A DNA stretch of 64,000 bases from Chloropicon primus (taxonomy: Eukaryota; Chlorophyta; Chloropicophyceae; Chloropicales; Chloropicaceae). A program made the translations under genes and the position numbers. The first letter of the stretch is position 1; every line of letters starts with the position of its first letter. Below, one piece after another: positions 26,191 to 36,719 of the stretch. The notes under the pieces are model-generated. The model saw only the letters and a program-made list of their open reading frames with translations. It did no database searches and had not been told where the DNA came from. The stretch lies in contig CP060758.1 of assembly GCA_023205875.1 (NCBI GenBank), positions 868,001 to 932,000 of the forward strand, in the 5' to 3' direction.

Positions 26191-28462
26191 GGGGGTTGGG
26201 AAGAGGGGAGGGAGGAGGAAGGCGGACCTGGACGAGGGGGATGAGGTGGAGATGTTTCACAGGACGAGGGAGGCGAGGAAGAAGAAGCAGGCGGAGGGCA
26301 TCAAGTTCTCGTTCGGAGACGACGACGAGGGAGAGAGCGACGAGTCGTCGAGCGACGAGTCCATGAGCGAGGAGGCTATCCTGAACGTCGAGGACGAGAG
26401 CGAGAGCGAGGAGTCTTCCGAGGAGGACGAGGAGGAGAAGAAGAGGCTGCACAGCAAGAAGCTCCTGAAGTCGATGGAGGCGCAGAGGTCCTTGCTGCAG
26501 AGGGACCAGAGGGTGTCCAAGGGCGAGTCGTACGGCTCCTCGGACGACGAGGAGAGCGACGAGGAGAGCGACGACGAGGACGACGAGGACGTGGAGGTGG
26601 AGGAGGGCGCCAAGTGGGGGAGGAACAAGAAGACTTACTACCAGAGGGGCGACGAGGTGGAGGACGCGGAGGGAGACGTGGAGGACGACTTCGACGCGAG
26701 GGAGGAGGAGGAGGCGGAGGCCAGGAGAATGCAGAGCAAGCAGGCCTCCAGGCTCGCGGAGGAGGACTTTGCCTTTGACGAGGACGAGAGCGAGGACGAC
26801 GAGGACGACGAGGGCGGAAGGACCGCCGCATCGGGGCTGTCGCGGGAGGACCAGCTCGCCGTCGTGGAGCAGGACGCCCCCGAACTCTCCAGTCTCCTGT
26901 CCGACCTCAAGTCCTCCCTGGAGGAGATCAAAAACGTGGTGAAGCCTGCTCTGGACGCCATCAAGGCGAGGAGGAAGGGGAAGAAGGGCTCGGGAAAGGA
27001 GGCCGCGATCGCGGACGCGCTCAGCACGGTGAAGGCGAAGGAGGGCCTCTCGTTCATCGAAGCGAAGTACACGCTGATGCTGAGCTACTGCAGCCACATC
27101 GTGTTCTACCTCCTGATGAAGTGCGAGGGAAAGTCCGTGTCGAAGCATCCCTTGCTCAGCCGGCTGGTGGAGATTCGAACGTACCTCGAGAAGATCAGGC
27201 CCATCGAGAAGAAGATGAACTACCAGGTGCAGAAGCTGGTGGCCCAGGCCACGAGGAAGCCAGGAGACTCGGCGGGGGGCGAGGATCCCCTCAAGTTCAG
27301 GCCGAACCCCAAGTCCCTCCTGGGGAGCGCCCAGGGCGAGGAGGCGGAGGAGGAGGGCTTGGACGGCGCCTACGTGCCTCCCAAGATTGCGCCGATGCAC
27401 TACGCGGAGGACGACGACCTCGAGAACGACGAGGACGAGGACTTCGAGGACCCAGAGAAGCAGGCCAGGATGAAGAGGAGGATGCTCAAGGCGAAGAGCC
27501 ACGAGAAGAAGAGGGCCCTGAGGAACGAGTACGTGCAGCACCTGGTGAGCGAGCTCGGCGAGCAGCCCGAGGAGATCGGGACGGACGGCCAGACCCAAGC
27601 CGGGTCGGGATCCGCCTTTGCCAAGAGGGAGGAGATGAGGATGAAGGCCAGGGGGGAGCAGGAGGAGGAGCTCTTCACCAGGGCCCCCATGACCAAGATG
27701 GAGAAAAAGCGCCTGCAGGCGGCGAAGAGGGCCGGAATCACGGGCTCCACCATCTCCATCCTGGACGACCTTGGCGCCACGGACATCGCGGACTTTGCCA
27801 TTGAGGACGGCGACGACGTGGAGGACGGCGACGGCCGTGGCTCCAGCCGCGCCAGGAGCGAGATGGACAAGTACCTCGAGGAGAAGAGGCGGCAGAAGAA
27901 GAAGAAGGAGAAGAAGAGGGCTCTCGATCCCCTCCACGGCATCGCCGTGGACAGCAGGAGGGGAGGACGGTCGGGCGACGAGGACTTGGCGACGTGGAGC
28001 CTCGGGGACCGCCGGGCCAAGCACGACTCGGCGTCCGCCGCCAGGAAGAGGGCCAGGGAGACGATCGAGATGGAGGCCGACGTCTACTCGGATGGCCTTG
28101 ACGACGACGTCCAGGAGGACTTTGAGCTCTATTCGGGAGCGAAGAAGAGGAGCGATGAAAGGAAGGCGATGAAGAATGCAAGGAGGGGGCAGGGGACCTA
28201 CACGCGCCCGCCGCTGGAGGAGGAGAGGGTGGAAGGGGGGGCAAAGAGGTTGATCAACAACGAGATCCTCAAGAACAGGGGGCTCACTCCGCGGAGGCCG
28301 AAGGAGATGAAGAACCCGAGGAAGAAACATAGGATTAAATTCCAGCGCGCACTCGTCCGACGTCGCGGGCAAGTACCAGGCGAGCGCGAGACGCGTGCGG
28401 ACGCGTACGGCGGCGAGGCCACCGGCATCAAGACCAGAATCACCAAGTCCGTTAAATTGTAA
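26189..28462 (+). CDS. UTP3: SAS10/UTP3 small-subunit processome protein
   Basis: This 757-residue protein has an acidic, Ser/Glu/Asp-rich N-terminal half. A Sas10/Utp3/C1D domain follows (about 235-330, including LSYCSHIVFYLLMKCEGKSV and HPLLSRLVEIR). The C-terminal SAS10 signature is KNRGLTPRRPKEMKNPRKKH, then RRRGQV and the terminal KSVKL. It is a nucleolar component of the U3 small-subunit processome needed for 18S rRNA maturation. I start at the ATG at 26189 (MGVGKRGG), because upstream codons lack any family likeness. The start overlaps that of the divergent GET2-like frame. A 751-codon antisense open frame across this gene is a codon-bias shadow. Confidence 0.93.
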   Translation: MGVGKRGGRRKADLDEGDEVEMFHRTREARKKKQAEGIKFSFGDDDEGESDESSSDESMSEEAILNVEDESESEESSEEDEEEKKRLHSKKLLKSMEAQRSLLQRDQRVSKGESYGSSDDEESDEESDDEDDEDVEVEEGAKWGRNKKTYYQRGDEVEDAEGDVEDDFDAREEEEAEARRMQSKQASRLAEEDFAFDEDESEDDEDDEGGRTAASGLSREDQLAVVEQDAPELSSLLSDLKSSLEEIKNVVKPALDAIKARRKGKKGSGKEAAIADALSTVKAKEGLSFIEAKYTLMLSYCSHIVFYLLMKCEGKSVSKHPLLSRLVEIRTYLEKIRPIEKKMNYQVQKLVAQATRKPGDSAGGEDPLKFRPNPKSLLGSAQGEEAEEEGLDGAYVPPKIAPMHYAEDDDLENDEDEDFEDPEKQARMKRRMLKAKSHEKKRALRNEYVQHLVSELGEQPEEIGTDGQTQAGSGSAFAKREEMRMKARGEQEEELFTRAPMTKMEKKRLQAAKRAGITGSTISILDDLGATDIADFAIEDGDDVEDGDGRGSSRARSEMDKYLEEKRRQKKKKEKKRALDPLHGIAVDSRRGGRSGDEDLATWSLGDRRAKHDSASAARKRARETIEMEADVYSDGLDDDVQEDFELYSGAKKRSDERKAMKNARRGQGTYTRPPLEEERVEGGAKRLINNEILKNRGLTPRRPKEMKNPRKKHRIKFQRALVRRRGQVPGERETRADAYGGEATGIKTRITKSVKL

Positions 28463-28667
28463 TCCATTCTGCTATGCGCCTTGTCTTTGAACTCTTCCTC
28501 TACGTCTTCATGGCTCAGTTCTCTCTCTCACTCTCCTCCCCGAACAGCGAATTCGCGAGGACTCGCAACGAAAGACGAAGAAGAGACTCTATTTCGTTTC
28601 CTCCTCCTCTCTACTGTCCTCAGCTCCCTCCTCGACCAAAGAGCGATGGCATTTGTATCTACATTTC

Positions 28668-28820
28668 TTAATACTCTCTCCTAAGGCTTGTTTGGTCTGC
28701 GCCTGGGGACAACCCTCCTCCCTTGCCCTCATCACCACCGTCGTCGGCCCTCGTCGCCGCGATCATCGCCGCCGTCGACCTGGTGCGTGTCCAGCGTCTC
28801 TGTCTTGTGGGACGCCTCAT
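28668..28820 (-). pseudogene. 5' fragment of a HARE-protein gene copy
   Basis: On the minus strand, an ATG at 28820 opens 50 codons beginning MRRPTRQRR. It then carries STAAMI and ends near GLSPGA, after which likeness to the HARE gene (MRRPARQ, STVAMI, GLPPGV) stops and a stop codon follows. No HARE domain lies downstream, so only the 5' end was copied. Upstream, the promoter-side sequence is also conserved to 29072. Confidence 0.65.
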
Positions 28821-29072
28821 GATGAAATAAAGCACTGCACAGCTCCTAAAAGACTTCCCTCCTCTTCCTCTTCACCAACCGAGCCAACAACTCACGAAAC
28901 ATACTTCGAGGCAACCTCCTCCTGTAACGCCCGTCGTCTCAAAGGGAGCCACTCCGTTTGTCAAAACCTCCAGCCGAGGTATCGATCGAAAGCCCTTGAG
29001 ACGCCCTTGCGTTCTTTCAACACCTCCTCCTCCCCTTCACCGTCACCGTCCGCGCACAAAGTCCTCGACAAA
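28704..29072 (-). repeat. dispersed inverted repeat, copy B
   Basis: The reverse complement aligns with 10434-10806, including the block CTTTATTTCATCATGAGGCG around the start codon. Divergence looks like roughly a fifth of positions plus small indels, judged by eye. Confidence 0.75.
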
Positions 29073-29231
29073 CGAAGCCCTCTCCTCGTCGTGTTGCTTC
29101 GACAAAAAATCAAGCGACGCTATGGGGCGTTGTCCAAATATCTCTCATGGTTGCAGCCCCAGGGTTGTGGTGGTTGGTTGTGCGTGGAGACAAGAGAGGA
29201 CAAGAGAGGACCACATCCGTGCCGAGTTGCG

Positions 29232-30827
29232 ATGAACAGCAGCAAGTGGGTTGCGAGGAAGAGGGTTGCGAGCGGGTCGGGAGGGAGGGATGGAACGCGT
29301 GCGTTTCCGTTTCAGAAGAGCGGCTGGCCGCAGGCAGGCGTTACGAGGAGAAGTCTGCGATCGTCGTCGAGGACGAGAGCGGCCACGTCCGAGAGGGATG
29401 GCACGAGAGCGGCAAGGGGCATCGAGGATATCCCAATGCCCAGGGTGTGGCCCTTGGTGGGGAATTTGCCGGCGTTAGACTTCGACATGCTTCACATTCC
29501 CGCCAAAGTCAGGGACCTCTACGATGAGCTCGACACCGACACCATGCGGCTGGCTTTCCTCCCCAAGTCCTCGACGGTTCGGACGAGGAGCTACGAAGAC
29601 GTCTTGCTCATTTTAAAGACCTGGCCAAAAATGCTGCAGTCTCGCTCGTCGTTTGGGCTTGGGATCTTTTCTTTGTTCTTGGGCGAGGGGCTCGCGTCGA
29701 TCAACAGCGGCGAGACGCATCAGAAGCTTAATGGGATCATGGGGCCTTGCTTTCGCAAGGTTACGACCGACCAGATGCTCCTGGACTTCAAAAGAGTTGG
29801 ACTGAGGATGGTTCAGTCCCTCTCCACGCAGGGGGAGCACGACATGCAATCCATCGCGATGGCCGCCACCGTCGACTCCATCGGGCAGCTCCACTTTGGC
29901 ACGGACCTGAAGCAACTTGAGCTGCTGACAAAAGAACCCTCCAGCTCGTCCTCCGTGGCGGAGATCATGACAAGGATCACCCAAGAGGGGCAGATGCTTA
30001 TGCTGCCCAGCCTCGTCGACCAAGGATTGCCAAAACTTCTGCCTGGCTTCCAAAGGTACCTCGAAGCGATTGGTGCGCTAGACGACCTGATAGAAAACGT
30101 CATCGAGCAGCGCAGGGCGAAAGGCTTGAAGGAGACCGACCTCGACGTCTTGTCATCTCTGCTTCGAGCCTCCGAGGAAGAGGGGAACGAGTGGCTGACC
30201 AAGTCCCTCCTTCGCGATCAGCTGACGACATTATTTTTCGCCGGCTCGGACACGACGGCGTCGACGATCGCCTGGAGCACCTTCGAACTCGCGAAGAACC
30301 CGGAGACCCAAAAGCGATTGCAGGAAGAGGTCGACGAGCTCATGGATAAGTTGGACGGCGAGGTTGAGAAGATATCTGCCAGAGATTTGGACCAGCTGAA
30401 ACTTTTGAATGGGGCGATAAAGGAAACCTTGAGGCTCTATCCTCCCGCGCCGGTGATCGGAAGAGACTGTCCCGAGGACGCCCTGATCGACGGCTTTCAA
30501 ATTGGGAAAGGCCAAGTGGTGATCACCGACCTGTATGCTCTCAACCGCGATGAAAAGCTTTGGCACGAGCCCGACGCCTGGGAGCCAAGGAGATGGACCG
30601 AGGAGGTCGAGGAAGACTGGAAGGCGACGAAACAACTGATCAGCTTTGCGCCGGGGTTGCGCTCCTGTCTGGGAAAATACTTTGCGATCAGAGAGAGCTC
30701 GCTGTTCCTTCTGCTCCTCTTGTACCACTTCGAATTCGAACCGACGGCCGAGGAGCCGCAGCTTGCTCACGCCGTCACCATCACTTCTCTGAATGGCATC
30801 AAACTCAAGCTGAGGAAAAGAAGGTGA
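29232..30827 (+). CDS. cytochrome P450
   Basis: This 531-residue P450 has all core motifs: I-helix FFAGSDTTAS, K-helix KETLRLYPP (ExxR), the PERF-type WEPRRW, and the heme loop FAPGLRSCLGK with ligand Cys479. It should be a functional heme monooxygenase. Substrate and CYP family cannot be told from the sequence. It lacks the usual N-terminal membrane helix. The first 70 residues are Arg/Ser/Thr-rich, which suggests a plastid or mitochondrial transit peptide (inferred), followed by the proline-rich PMPRVWPLVGNLP hinge. The ATG at 29232 gives this extension. The frame is open further upstream, through the duplicated block, but that part looks non-coding. Confidence 0.87.
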   Translation: MNSSKWVARKRVASGSGGRDGTRAFPFQKSGWPQAGVTRRSLRSSSRTRAATSERDGTRAARGIEDIPMPRVWPLVGNLPALDFDMLHIPAKVRDLYDELDTDTMRLAFLPKSSTVRTRSYEDVLLILKTWPKMLQSRSSFGLGIFSLFLGEGLASINSGETHQKLNGIMGPCFRKVTTDQMLLDFKRVGLRMVQSLSTQGEHDMQSIAMAATVDSIGQLHFGTDLKQLELLTKEPSSSSSVAEIMTRITQEGQMLMLPSLVDQGLPKLLPGFQRYLEAIGALDDLIENVIEQRRAKGLKETDLDVLSSLLRASEEEGNEWLTKSLLRDQLTTLFFAGSDTTASTIAWSTFELAKNPETQKRLQEEVDELMDKLDGEVEKISARDLDQLKLLNGAIKETLRLYPPAPVIGRDCPEDALIDGFQIGKGQVVITDLYALNRDEKLWHEPDAWEPRRWTEEVEEDWKATKQLISFAPGLRSCLGKYFAIRESSLFLLLLLYHFEFEPTAEEPQLAHAVTITSLNGIKLKLRKRR

Positions 30828-30932
30828 GGTGTCACCATTCGTTTTTAGAAACCCCTTGTCTTTTGTTGCAGTCATAGAATTCAATTATTGATCCCTCCTC
30901 GCGGGGCACGCCTCCCCCACTCCCTTTGTTAC

Positions 30933-33900
30933 TCAGCCAAAAAGCTTCCTCCTTTTCGGCACCACGGGCTCTTGAACTTCCTCCGACTTCTGAACGGGCG
31001 AGGGCCTCTCCCTTTCCCTCGCCCCCTCCCTCATCCCCTCCCTCTTGAGGGCCTTCTTGAACTCCTTGCACTGGGCGATCCAGGCGTGGGAGGTCTCCGA
31101 GGTGGTCACCCCGGAAAAGTCCTGCAGGTTGACCTGCTGGCCCTTGACCTTCATTGCCCGGGTGGCCTTCTGCCTCTCAGAGTAGTTGGCGAGCTGGTTG
31201 TCCGTTACGTTGAACGCCTTTCTGAGGATGTTCTTGACCTCGAGCAAGAGAGTCAAGCAACCCGCCTTCTTCCCCACCGCCCCAAGGTCGATGGGAACGG
31301 GCCTCCCCGCCTTGATGTCCTCCGCGCAGCCCTGCATCAGCTCCAAGTTGCTCTCCACGTAGGTGGCCTCCTGGTCCACGGTCGAAATGCAGGAGTGCAC
31401 GACCTGCAGAGGCTCTTCCAGGAGCGTGTAAGGCAAGCCTATCAAGACCATGGCGCTCACCTCAAGCTTCCTCAGATCAATGCCCTTGGTCGTGAAGCTT
31501 CTCAGGAGGGAACGAAGGAAGGCCACCCTGGTCTGCTTCCTGTCTCGGAGCATCGCGTAGAGCTTTCCGATCCCAGACATCATGAGGTTTGGATCCGGCG
31601 CGGCGTCTTGACCCATGCGAATTCCGCAGAGCAAAGCTTGCTCCTGCAGCGCTGCCACGGCGTCGATGAGCTTCGATTCGAAAAAGTCCACTCGCTTCTC
31701 CAGGATGTACGTCCTCAGAATTCTGCAAGCCTGCTGATGGACCATGTCGTTCGGGAAGGCGCACAGCGCAACAAGGGAAGGCACGGCAGTCCAAGGAGCC
31801 ACCAGACCTTGCCTCAGCACAGAATCAAATATCTCCATCGAGGCCAGCTTCAGTGGGCTGTTCAGCTCCACCAGGCCAGGCACGCCGAGATGATGATTGT
31901 CCTCGAGGCCTCTCACGTGCAGGGCCAAGGGCAATATCGACTTCTCCCAAAAGTAGCGGAGCACCGAGCCAGCGATGCTGACCTCGCCTTCGCCGCAGAC
32001 CGCGTCCAGGGAGTTTGAGGCCCTGTGCTTTGATCCCTTACTCTGCTGCTTCAGCTGGGCTTGCTGCTTCTCCAACATGGTGCTCTCCTCCTTCTTTATC
32101 ATTTCAGTGAGCCCCCTCAATGCGCAGACCTGCAAGGAGGGCTCGGCATCCGTCTTCAAGCACACTTCGTACACCTGGATCACCTTCTCCATGAGAGCGG
32201 TCTTGCTGTGGCCGTAAATGACCATCCCAAGGGCCCGGAGGGCTTCGATGGAGATGGAGTTGTGGGTCGTCGATTTAACAACCGTTTCCCCCTTCTCGTT
32301 GTGCTCCACAAGCAAGGAGATCATGGCGTCGATCGTCCTCATAAGGATGGGCTGGAACGACGTGGGATTGCTCTCCATCGAGCTGGCGTAGTTGCGCCAA
32401 AGGTGGCCCAGCACAAAAAGCCTCCTTCTCAAGAACGTTGAACTCCTCTGCCCTTGGTTTGCCGAAATGTGCTCCTCGAGCCTGTCCAGGATGCTGCTTG
32501 TTAACTTCATGATGAACTCGCTCGTGGCGGAAGAAAATGAACAGATCCGGCACAGCAGCTCGCAGGCCTTGGCCACCACGGACAGGTAGTCGTGCGAGGC
32601 AATCAGCTTCTGCAGATTTTGGGTCAGGGTCGAGCAGACCTGCTCGCCGAGAACGTCAATCACCAATATGTTTGAGCTAATGATGCTGAGGACACAGGTG
32701 AGCTTCTCTGCGTTGGGCCTCTTCACATCCTTGGCGGGCGGTCCATCTGCGTGGGTTTCGCCCGCATTGCATTGATTGTACAAGAGGTGGGGCATGAGGC
32801 ACTCTATGTAGTAATGTTGGTTGTTGCCGCCTGCGCAGAGTTTTGGCTCAGCCACGAGGAGGGCATGAAGCGAGACCATGTACTTGAGAATCCTCTCGCT
32901 TTTCTCCTCCTCGGACAGCGCAGATGCCTCCGCATGCAAAACGGAATCCACAAGCTGCCTGCAGAACGCCCTTCCAGATTTCAGAGTGGACGCCTTCTCC
33001 GTGGCGTTCATCTTCATCTGGCCCGAGCAGTCCAAGGTACTTGCGTTGAAGATGCACTCCAGCATATGGACCACAGGATGGTCTCTAGTGAACGGCACGA
33101 TCAAGCCGTTCTTCGAGACTCTTGATCGCTTCTGCTCCTCGAAGATCGTCCACACAGTCTCGCAGAAGTGCTCAGTCAGAGACTCTTCCGCTAAGCTCCT
33201 AGGCGTGAGAAACCAAAAGTTCCTCAAGATTTTCACTGTCCTCACTTTGACGGAGTCCTCCATGGCTGACACCCTGATTGCAGTTGACGCTGCTGCCTCA
33301 ATTCTTCTTCCAAAAGTGGCCGGAATGGCGCACGTCTCCCACAAGGTCTTCACCGCTTGCTTTTGAACGCTGGTTCCAGGGTCGCCGCAGGCATGCACGA
33401 TGAGGTCAAAGTAATCCATCGCCAACTCTTGCGACCTGCTGCTGAACCTAGAGATGAGATCCACTGCAGCCTCCCTCACACTCACCGAGGTGTCCTGAAT
33501 GCAAGCATCGAAACACGCACGGACCTTTGGATCCTGGGCCAACCCAAGCGAGCCGTCGTCCAGCTCGCACAGGTCAGCAAGCACCTTCATTGCCTTGGAT
33601 CTCACCTGGACGCTGGAGGCCGTTGTCCCCACAGATGACGCGTTGTCCGATTTGGTGGTGAATATTTCCTGTATGTCCGACATGCACAGGTCAAGCAGGC
33701 GATCAAAGAAGTTTCCGAACCTAGACGCCACGGTGGTTTGGGTGCACGACAGATACACACAGATCTTTTCAAGTGCTACCGGGTCGAAGTTCTTGGCACG
33801 CTCGCGGTGAATGGCCAAAGAGACGCTGCTGTTCATGTGCCCCAAGCCCCCCAAGCCCCCCAATCCAAAATCTTTCTCCTCTGGTTGCCCCTCCTCGTCC

Positions 33901-36719
33901 GCAGCGGCGTCTTCGGGTGCGGGGCATGCACGCTTGTTCATCTCCGAGAGGTATGATTTTGCCGAAGAGTTGAGCATGTGCCCCGCAGACTCCAAGATTC
34001 CTCGCTTTTCCTCCAAAATTCTCATGTTCGAGTCCAATGCGAGATCTATCGCTCTGTGCATCATCGAGATGCACGCCTCGTGTGGGTTGCCACTGATGCT
34101 AATCTTGATCGAAGACCCCTTCCCGTGCTGCTCTGCATCAAAATGATCGTAGGCCACCTGCAAAACGCCTTTCGGGTCCAACAAAGTCTTCTCCACGTCC
34201 GCGGCAGAACTGCTCATGTCCATCATCTCCACAGCGTGAAGGAGGCCTCCATCGCTGATGCTCGCATTCGGAGCCGCCTCCACCAGGCTCTCACAAATCG
34301 TCTCCAGGTCCTGATTCAGGAACTCGTCGCCCTTCCAGAACTTCTCCTTGCGGATCAAACCTCCCATGATCTCCCCCAGAAGCTCCACGGACGCAACGCG
34401 GACGAAGGCGTCGTGGTGCTTGAGCCCCTTGTACATCAACAGGGTGGTGAATCGCTGCAGAAGGAGGGAGGAGCACGGAAACTCCAAGTTGCCGAAACAC
34501 GTCAAGATATCACTCAGCAGGTGGTGGAGGACTTGCTTCCATTCTACCCTCTGGTCCCGGTCCACGTAACCGCCCTTTGCACTCTGTGAGGAGCTTGAGA
34601 CAAGCTCCTGGAAGATGGATTGCCAAACGATGTCAGCCCACCGCAATCGTATCGTGCGACCATCCAGAACCCCACCAGGCGGCCCACTTCCCTCCTCCTG
34701 GCCCTCCTCCACATTCTCGACCTTGTGATCCGCGGTAACCGTGGCGTTCTGAATGCAAAACATGATCAGGGCACTCACGAGGTGGATCCTCGAGCTGTTT
34801 GCAGACAAGTGGAAGGTTCTCGGAATGGACGACAGGGCGTGAGCCTGCGACTTGAGCCCGTTCCTGATGCACTTTGAGTGAATATCCGTGAGCAGAGAAT
34901 CCTGGAATGAGGGGTACTTTGCAAAGATGACGGCGATCAGAACCAGGGAGTTTCTCTTCACGCACTCAAGTGAAGACTCCACGTTGCCTTGCGATTTTCC
35001 CCGGGTCTTCGCCCTGGTCCGAGAGGCCTCCCTGCCCGAGCCGCCTTGGGACCCAAAATGCACTTCCACGGAGAAGCAGTCCAGGAGAACTCTGCAGAGC
35101 CTGAGCGCAAGGGTGTCAGGAAGCTTAGTCCTTCCCATTAGCAGGTGCATCATGGGTATGATGTGCTCCATGTGGCGCAGGGCCATCTCAATCATGTAAG
35201 ATTCCTGAGCCTTCCCGTCCCCCTCGCCCTCCTCCTCCGAGTCGCTGGATTCGATCTTGCTCTTCATCGCGGCGTCAACTTTGGAGAGCACGTTCTTCTT
35301 GAAGACCGCGTCGATCGTGCCAATCATGTCCTCCAAAATTTCCTCCCTGTACAGGAACTTGGGCATGCCCTGCAGGATCATCAGGGACAGCGCAAGCCTG
35401 CTCGAGGAGAGGCAAAGGTCCAGCTTGGAAGCGTTCTTGTGGATCGACCCGCTCCCCTCCTTGGGCTCCTCTGCCGAGCGCTTTGCCTTGGCCCCTCTGC
35501 CCTTCTTCTTGGAAGACTTCTTGCCGCCGCTGGCTTTGTCGTGCGAGGACGGCTCTTGCGAGCGAGCCCGGCAGCCCCAGCTGATCAGCGTCCTGAGCTG
35601 GTCCAAAGCGATCTTGAAGAAGCTCGTGTTGCTCTCCAGTTTCAAATTCTCCCCGAGGATGGCCTCCGAGACCTGGGTGTCCGAGCCTATGTCCGTTGAC
35701 AGGGAGAGAAGCTTCTTGGAGAGGGCCTCGATCTTCGATTCTTCTTCCTCCATGGCTCCACCGTCAGCCGCCTCCCCCTCGAGCTCGGCGATCTCTGCAT
35801 CACACAGGAGGCGCAGAGTCTCCATCATTTTTGCCTCCAAATTCTCGGCCTCGTTGGCTTCGCTTTCCAACTCGAAGAACTTGTCCCTCGCCTTCTCCTC
35901 GTCCTCGGCGTACAAGACCGTGGCCTTGTTGCTCCTCCTGCGACCACCATTCTCGTTCATGAACATGAACTTCCTGGGGCTCCGCCCCGCGGCGCCGTTC
36001 AAGGCCGCCTCGCCTGCTTCTTCCACGCTCTCCTCCCCCTCAACATCCATGTCCTCGGGGCCCGCCGCCTCCGTCGCGTCGCCGTTGGCGACCGCGGCAT
36101 CGCGCTGCCGAGCGTCGAAGGATTGCTCCTGGCCGTCGATCGCCCCCAAGCCCCCCTCGGCGCCCGCGCAGGCCCCCCTGTTCCTGATGAGGGACTTAAG
36201 GGAGGAAGTAGAACGACGACGAGAACGGCCAGTCGAGGCGCCCGCGGATCCTTGGGGAGCACCAGGCGCCGCGGCCACCTGCCGCTTCGGCTTCTGCCTC
36301 TGCATCTGCCTCTCCTGCGAGGAGTGCAAGTAGTAGTGAGCATTCGTCACGTCGAAGGCGGTCTTGTCTCGACCGAGGATGCCCTCTTGCAAGCTCGAGA
36401 GCTTGGCGTTGCCCGCGTCAAACGGAAAGCCGCCCTCCGTCGCCGTCTTCAGGTACTTTTTGCTCTTCGGCTTCAAGTAGTCCACCGAGGCCCTCTGAAG
36501 GAGGGCGAACACCCGATCCTGAACCTCCCTGCTCGAAGGATCCGCCCCCTCGTACGCCTCCACCTCCTTGGCCCCTCCTCCCGATGAGGACGACGAGAAC
36601 AAGCTCGACGCTGCTCTGTCGTCGTCCAAGCGCGCCCCGAGAAGGGGAAGGCTTATGCATGGATCCGTCCCAAGCACGCTCACCACATGCCTCCTCGGCG
36701 CTTGCCCTCTCTCCGCCAT
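30933..36719 (-). CDS. SCC2: SCC2/NIPBL cohesin loader
   Basis: This 1928-residue single-exon protein matches the HEAT-repeat arm of SCC2/NIPBL. The best stretch is VRSKAMKVLADLCELD, SVSVREAAVDLISRF, then a DYFDLIVHACGDPGTSV repeat, KVRTVKILRNFWF, and the C-terminal sister-chromatid-cohesion region (for example RRRLFVLGHLWRNY and SLQVCALRGLTEMIKK). With its partner SCC4/MAU2 it loads cohesin onto DNA and stimulates its ATPase. The N-terminal 300 residues are charged and low in complexity. The C-terminal tail is basic and ends KRRKLFG, a likely nuclear signal. It is divergent from RPN13. The ATG at 36719 is the first of the frame; an upstream small exon cannot be excluded. Confidence 0.85.
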   Translation of the reverse strand: MAERGQAPRRHVVSVLGTDPCISLPLLGARLDDDRAASSLFSSSSSGGGAKEVEAYEGADPSSREVQDRVFALLQRASVDYLKPKSKKYLKTATEGGFPFDAGNAKLSSLQEGILGRDKTAFDVTNAHYYLHSSQERQMQRQKPKRQVAAAPGAPQGSAGASTGRSRRRSTSSLKSLIRNRGACAGAEGGLGAIDGQEQSFDARQRDAAVANGDATEAAGPEDMDVEGEESVEEAGEAALNGAAGRSPRKFMFMNENGGRRRSNKATVLYAEDEEKARDKFFELESEANEAENLEAKMMETLRLLCDAEIAELEGEAADGGAMEEEESKIEALSKKLLSLSTDIGSDTQVSEAILGENLKLESNTSFFKIALDQLRTLISWGCRARSQEPSSHDKASGGKKSSKKKGRGAKAKRSAEEPKEGSGSIHKNASKLDLCLSSSRLALSLMILQGMPKFLYREEILEDMIGTIDAVFKKNVLSKVDAAMKSKIESSDSEEEGEGDGKAQESYMIEMALRHMEHIIPMMHLLMGRTKLPDTLALRLCRVLLDCFSVEVHFGSQGGSGREASRTRAKTRGKSQGNVESSLECVKRNSLVLIAVIFAKYPSFQDSLLTDIHSKCIRNGLKSQAHALSSIPRTFHLSANSSRIHLVSALIMFCIQNATVTADHKVENVEEGQEEGSGPPGGVLDGRTIRLRWADIVWQSIFQELVSSSSQSAKGGYVDRDQRVEWKQVLHHLLSDILTCFGNLEFPCSSLLLQRFTTLLMYKGLKHHDAFVRVASVELLGEIMGGLIRKEKFWKGDEFLNQDLETICESLVEAAPNASISDGGLLHAVEMMDMSSSAADVEKTLLDPKGVLQVAYDHFDAEQHGKGSSIKISISGNPHEACISMMHRAIDLALDSNMRILEEKRGILESAGHMLNSSAKSYLSEMNKRACPAPEDAAADEEGQPEEKDFGLGGLGGLGHMNSSVSLAIHRERAKNFDPVALEKICVYLSCTQTTVASRFGNFFDRLLDLCMSDIQEIFTTKSDNASSVGTTASSVQVRSKAMKVLADLCELDDGSLGLAQDPKVRACFDACIQDTSVSVREAAVDLISRFSSRSQELAMDYFDLIVHACGDPGTSVQKQAVKTLWETCAIPATFGRRIEAAASTAIRVSAMEDSVKVRTVKILRNFWFLTPRSLAEESLTEHFCETVWTIFEEQKRSRVSKNGLIVPFTRDHPVVHMLECIFNASTLDCSGQMKMNATEKASTLKSGRAFCRQLVDSVLHAEASALSEEEKSERILKYMVSLHALLVAEPKLCAGGNNQHYYIECLMPHLLYNQCNAGETHADGPPAKDVKRPNAEKLTCVLSIISSNILVIDVLGEQVCSTLTQNLQKLIASHDYLSVVAKACELLCRICSFSSATSEFIMKLTSSILDRLEEHISANQGQRSSTFLRRRLFVLGHLWRNYASSMESNPTSFQPILMRTIDAMISLLVEHNEKGETVVKSTTHNSISIEALRALGMVIYGHSKTALMEKVIQVYEVCLKTDAEPSLQVCALRGLTEMIKKEESTMLEKQQAQLKQQSKGSKHRASNSLDAVCGEGEVSIAGSVLRYFWEKSILPLALHVRGLEDNHHLGVPGLVELNSPLKLASMEIFDSVLRQGLVAPWTAVPSLVALCAFPNDMVHQQACRILRTYILEKRVDFFESKLIDAVAALQEQALLCGIRMGQDAAPDPNLMMSGIGKLYAMLRDRKQTRVAFLRSLLRSFTTKGIDLRKLEVSAMVLIGLPYTLLEEPLQVVHSCISTVDQEATYVESNLELMQGCAEDIKAGRPVPIDLGAVGKKAGCLTLLLEVKNILRKAFNVTDNQLANYSERQKATRAMKVKGQQVNLQDFSGVTTSETSHAWIAQCKEFKKALKREGMREGARERERPSPVQKSEEVQEPVVPKRRKLFG

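Larger units (their letters stand above)
28463..29231. other. intergenic region holding an inverted duplicated block
   Basis: This 769-bp stretch lies between SAS10 and the P450 gene. Its central half (28704-29072) is copy B of the HARE-gene 5' block. The left 240 bp are SAS10 3' UTR-like, and the right 160 bp should hold the P450 promoter. No full gene is seen. Confidence 0.6.

Noticed and set aside
26117-28372. 751-codon open frame antisense to SAS10
   Set aside because: Leu/Pro-rich translation of GAG/GAC-rich acidic codons; the sense strand has the full SAS10 signature.
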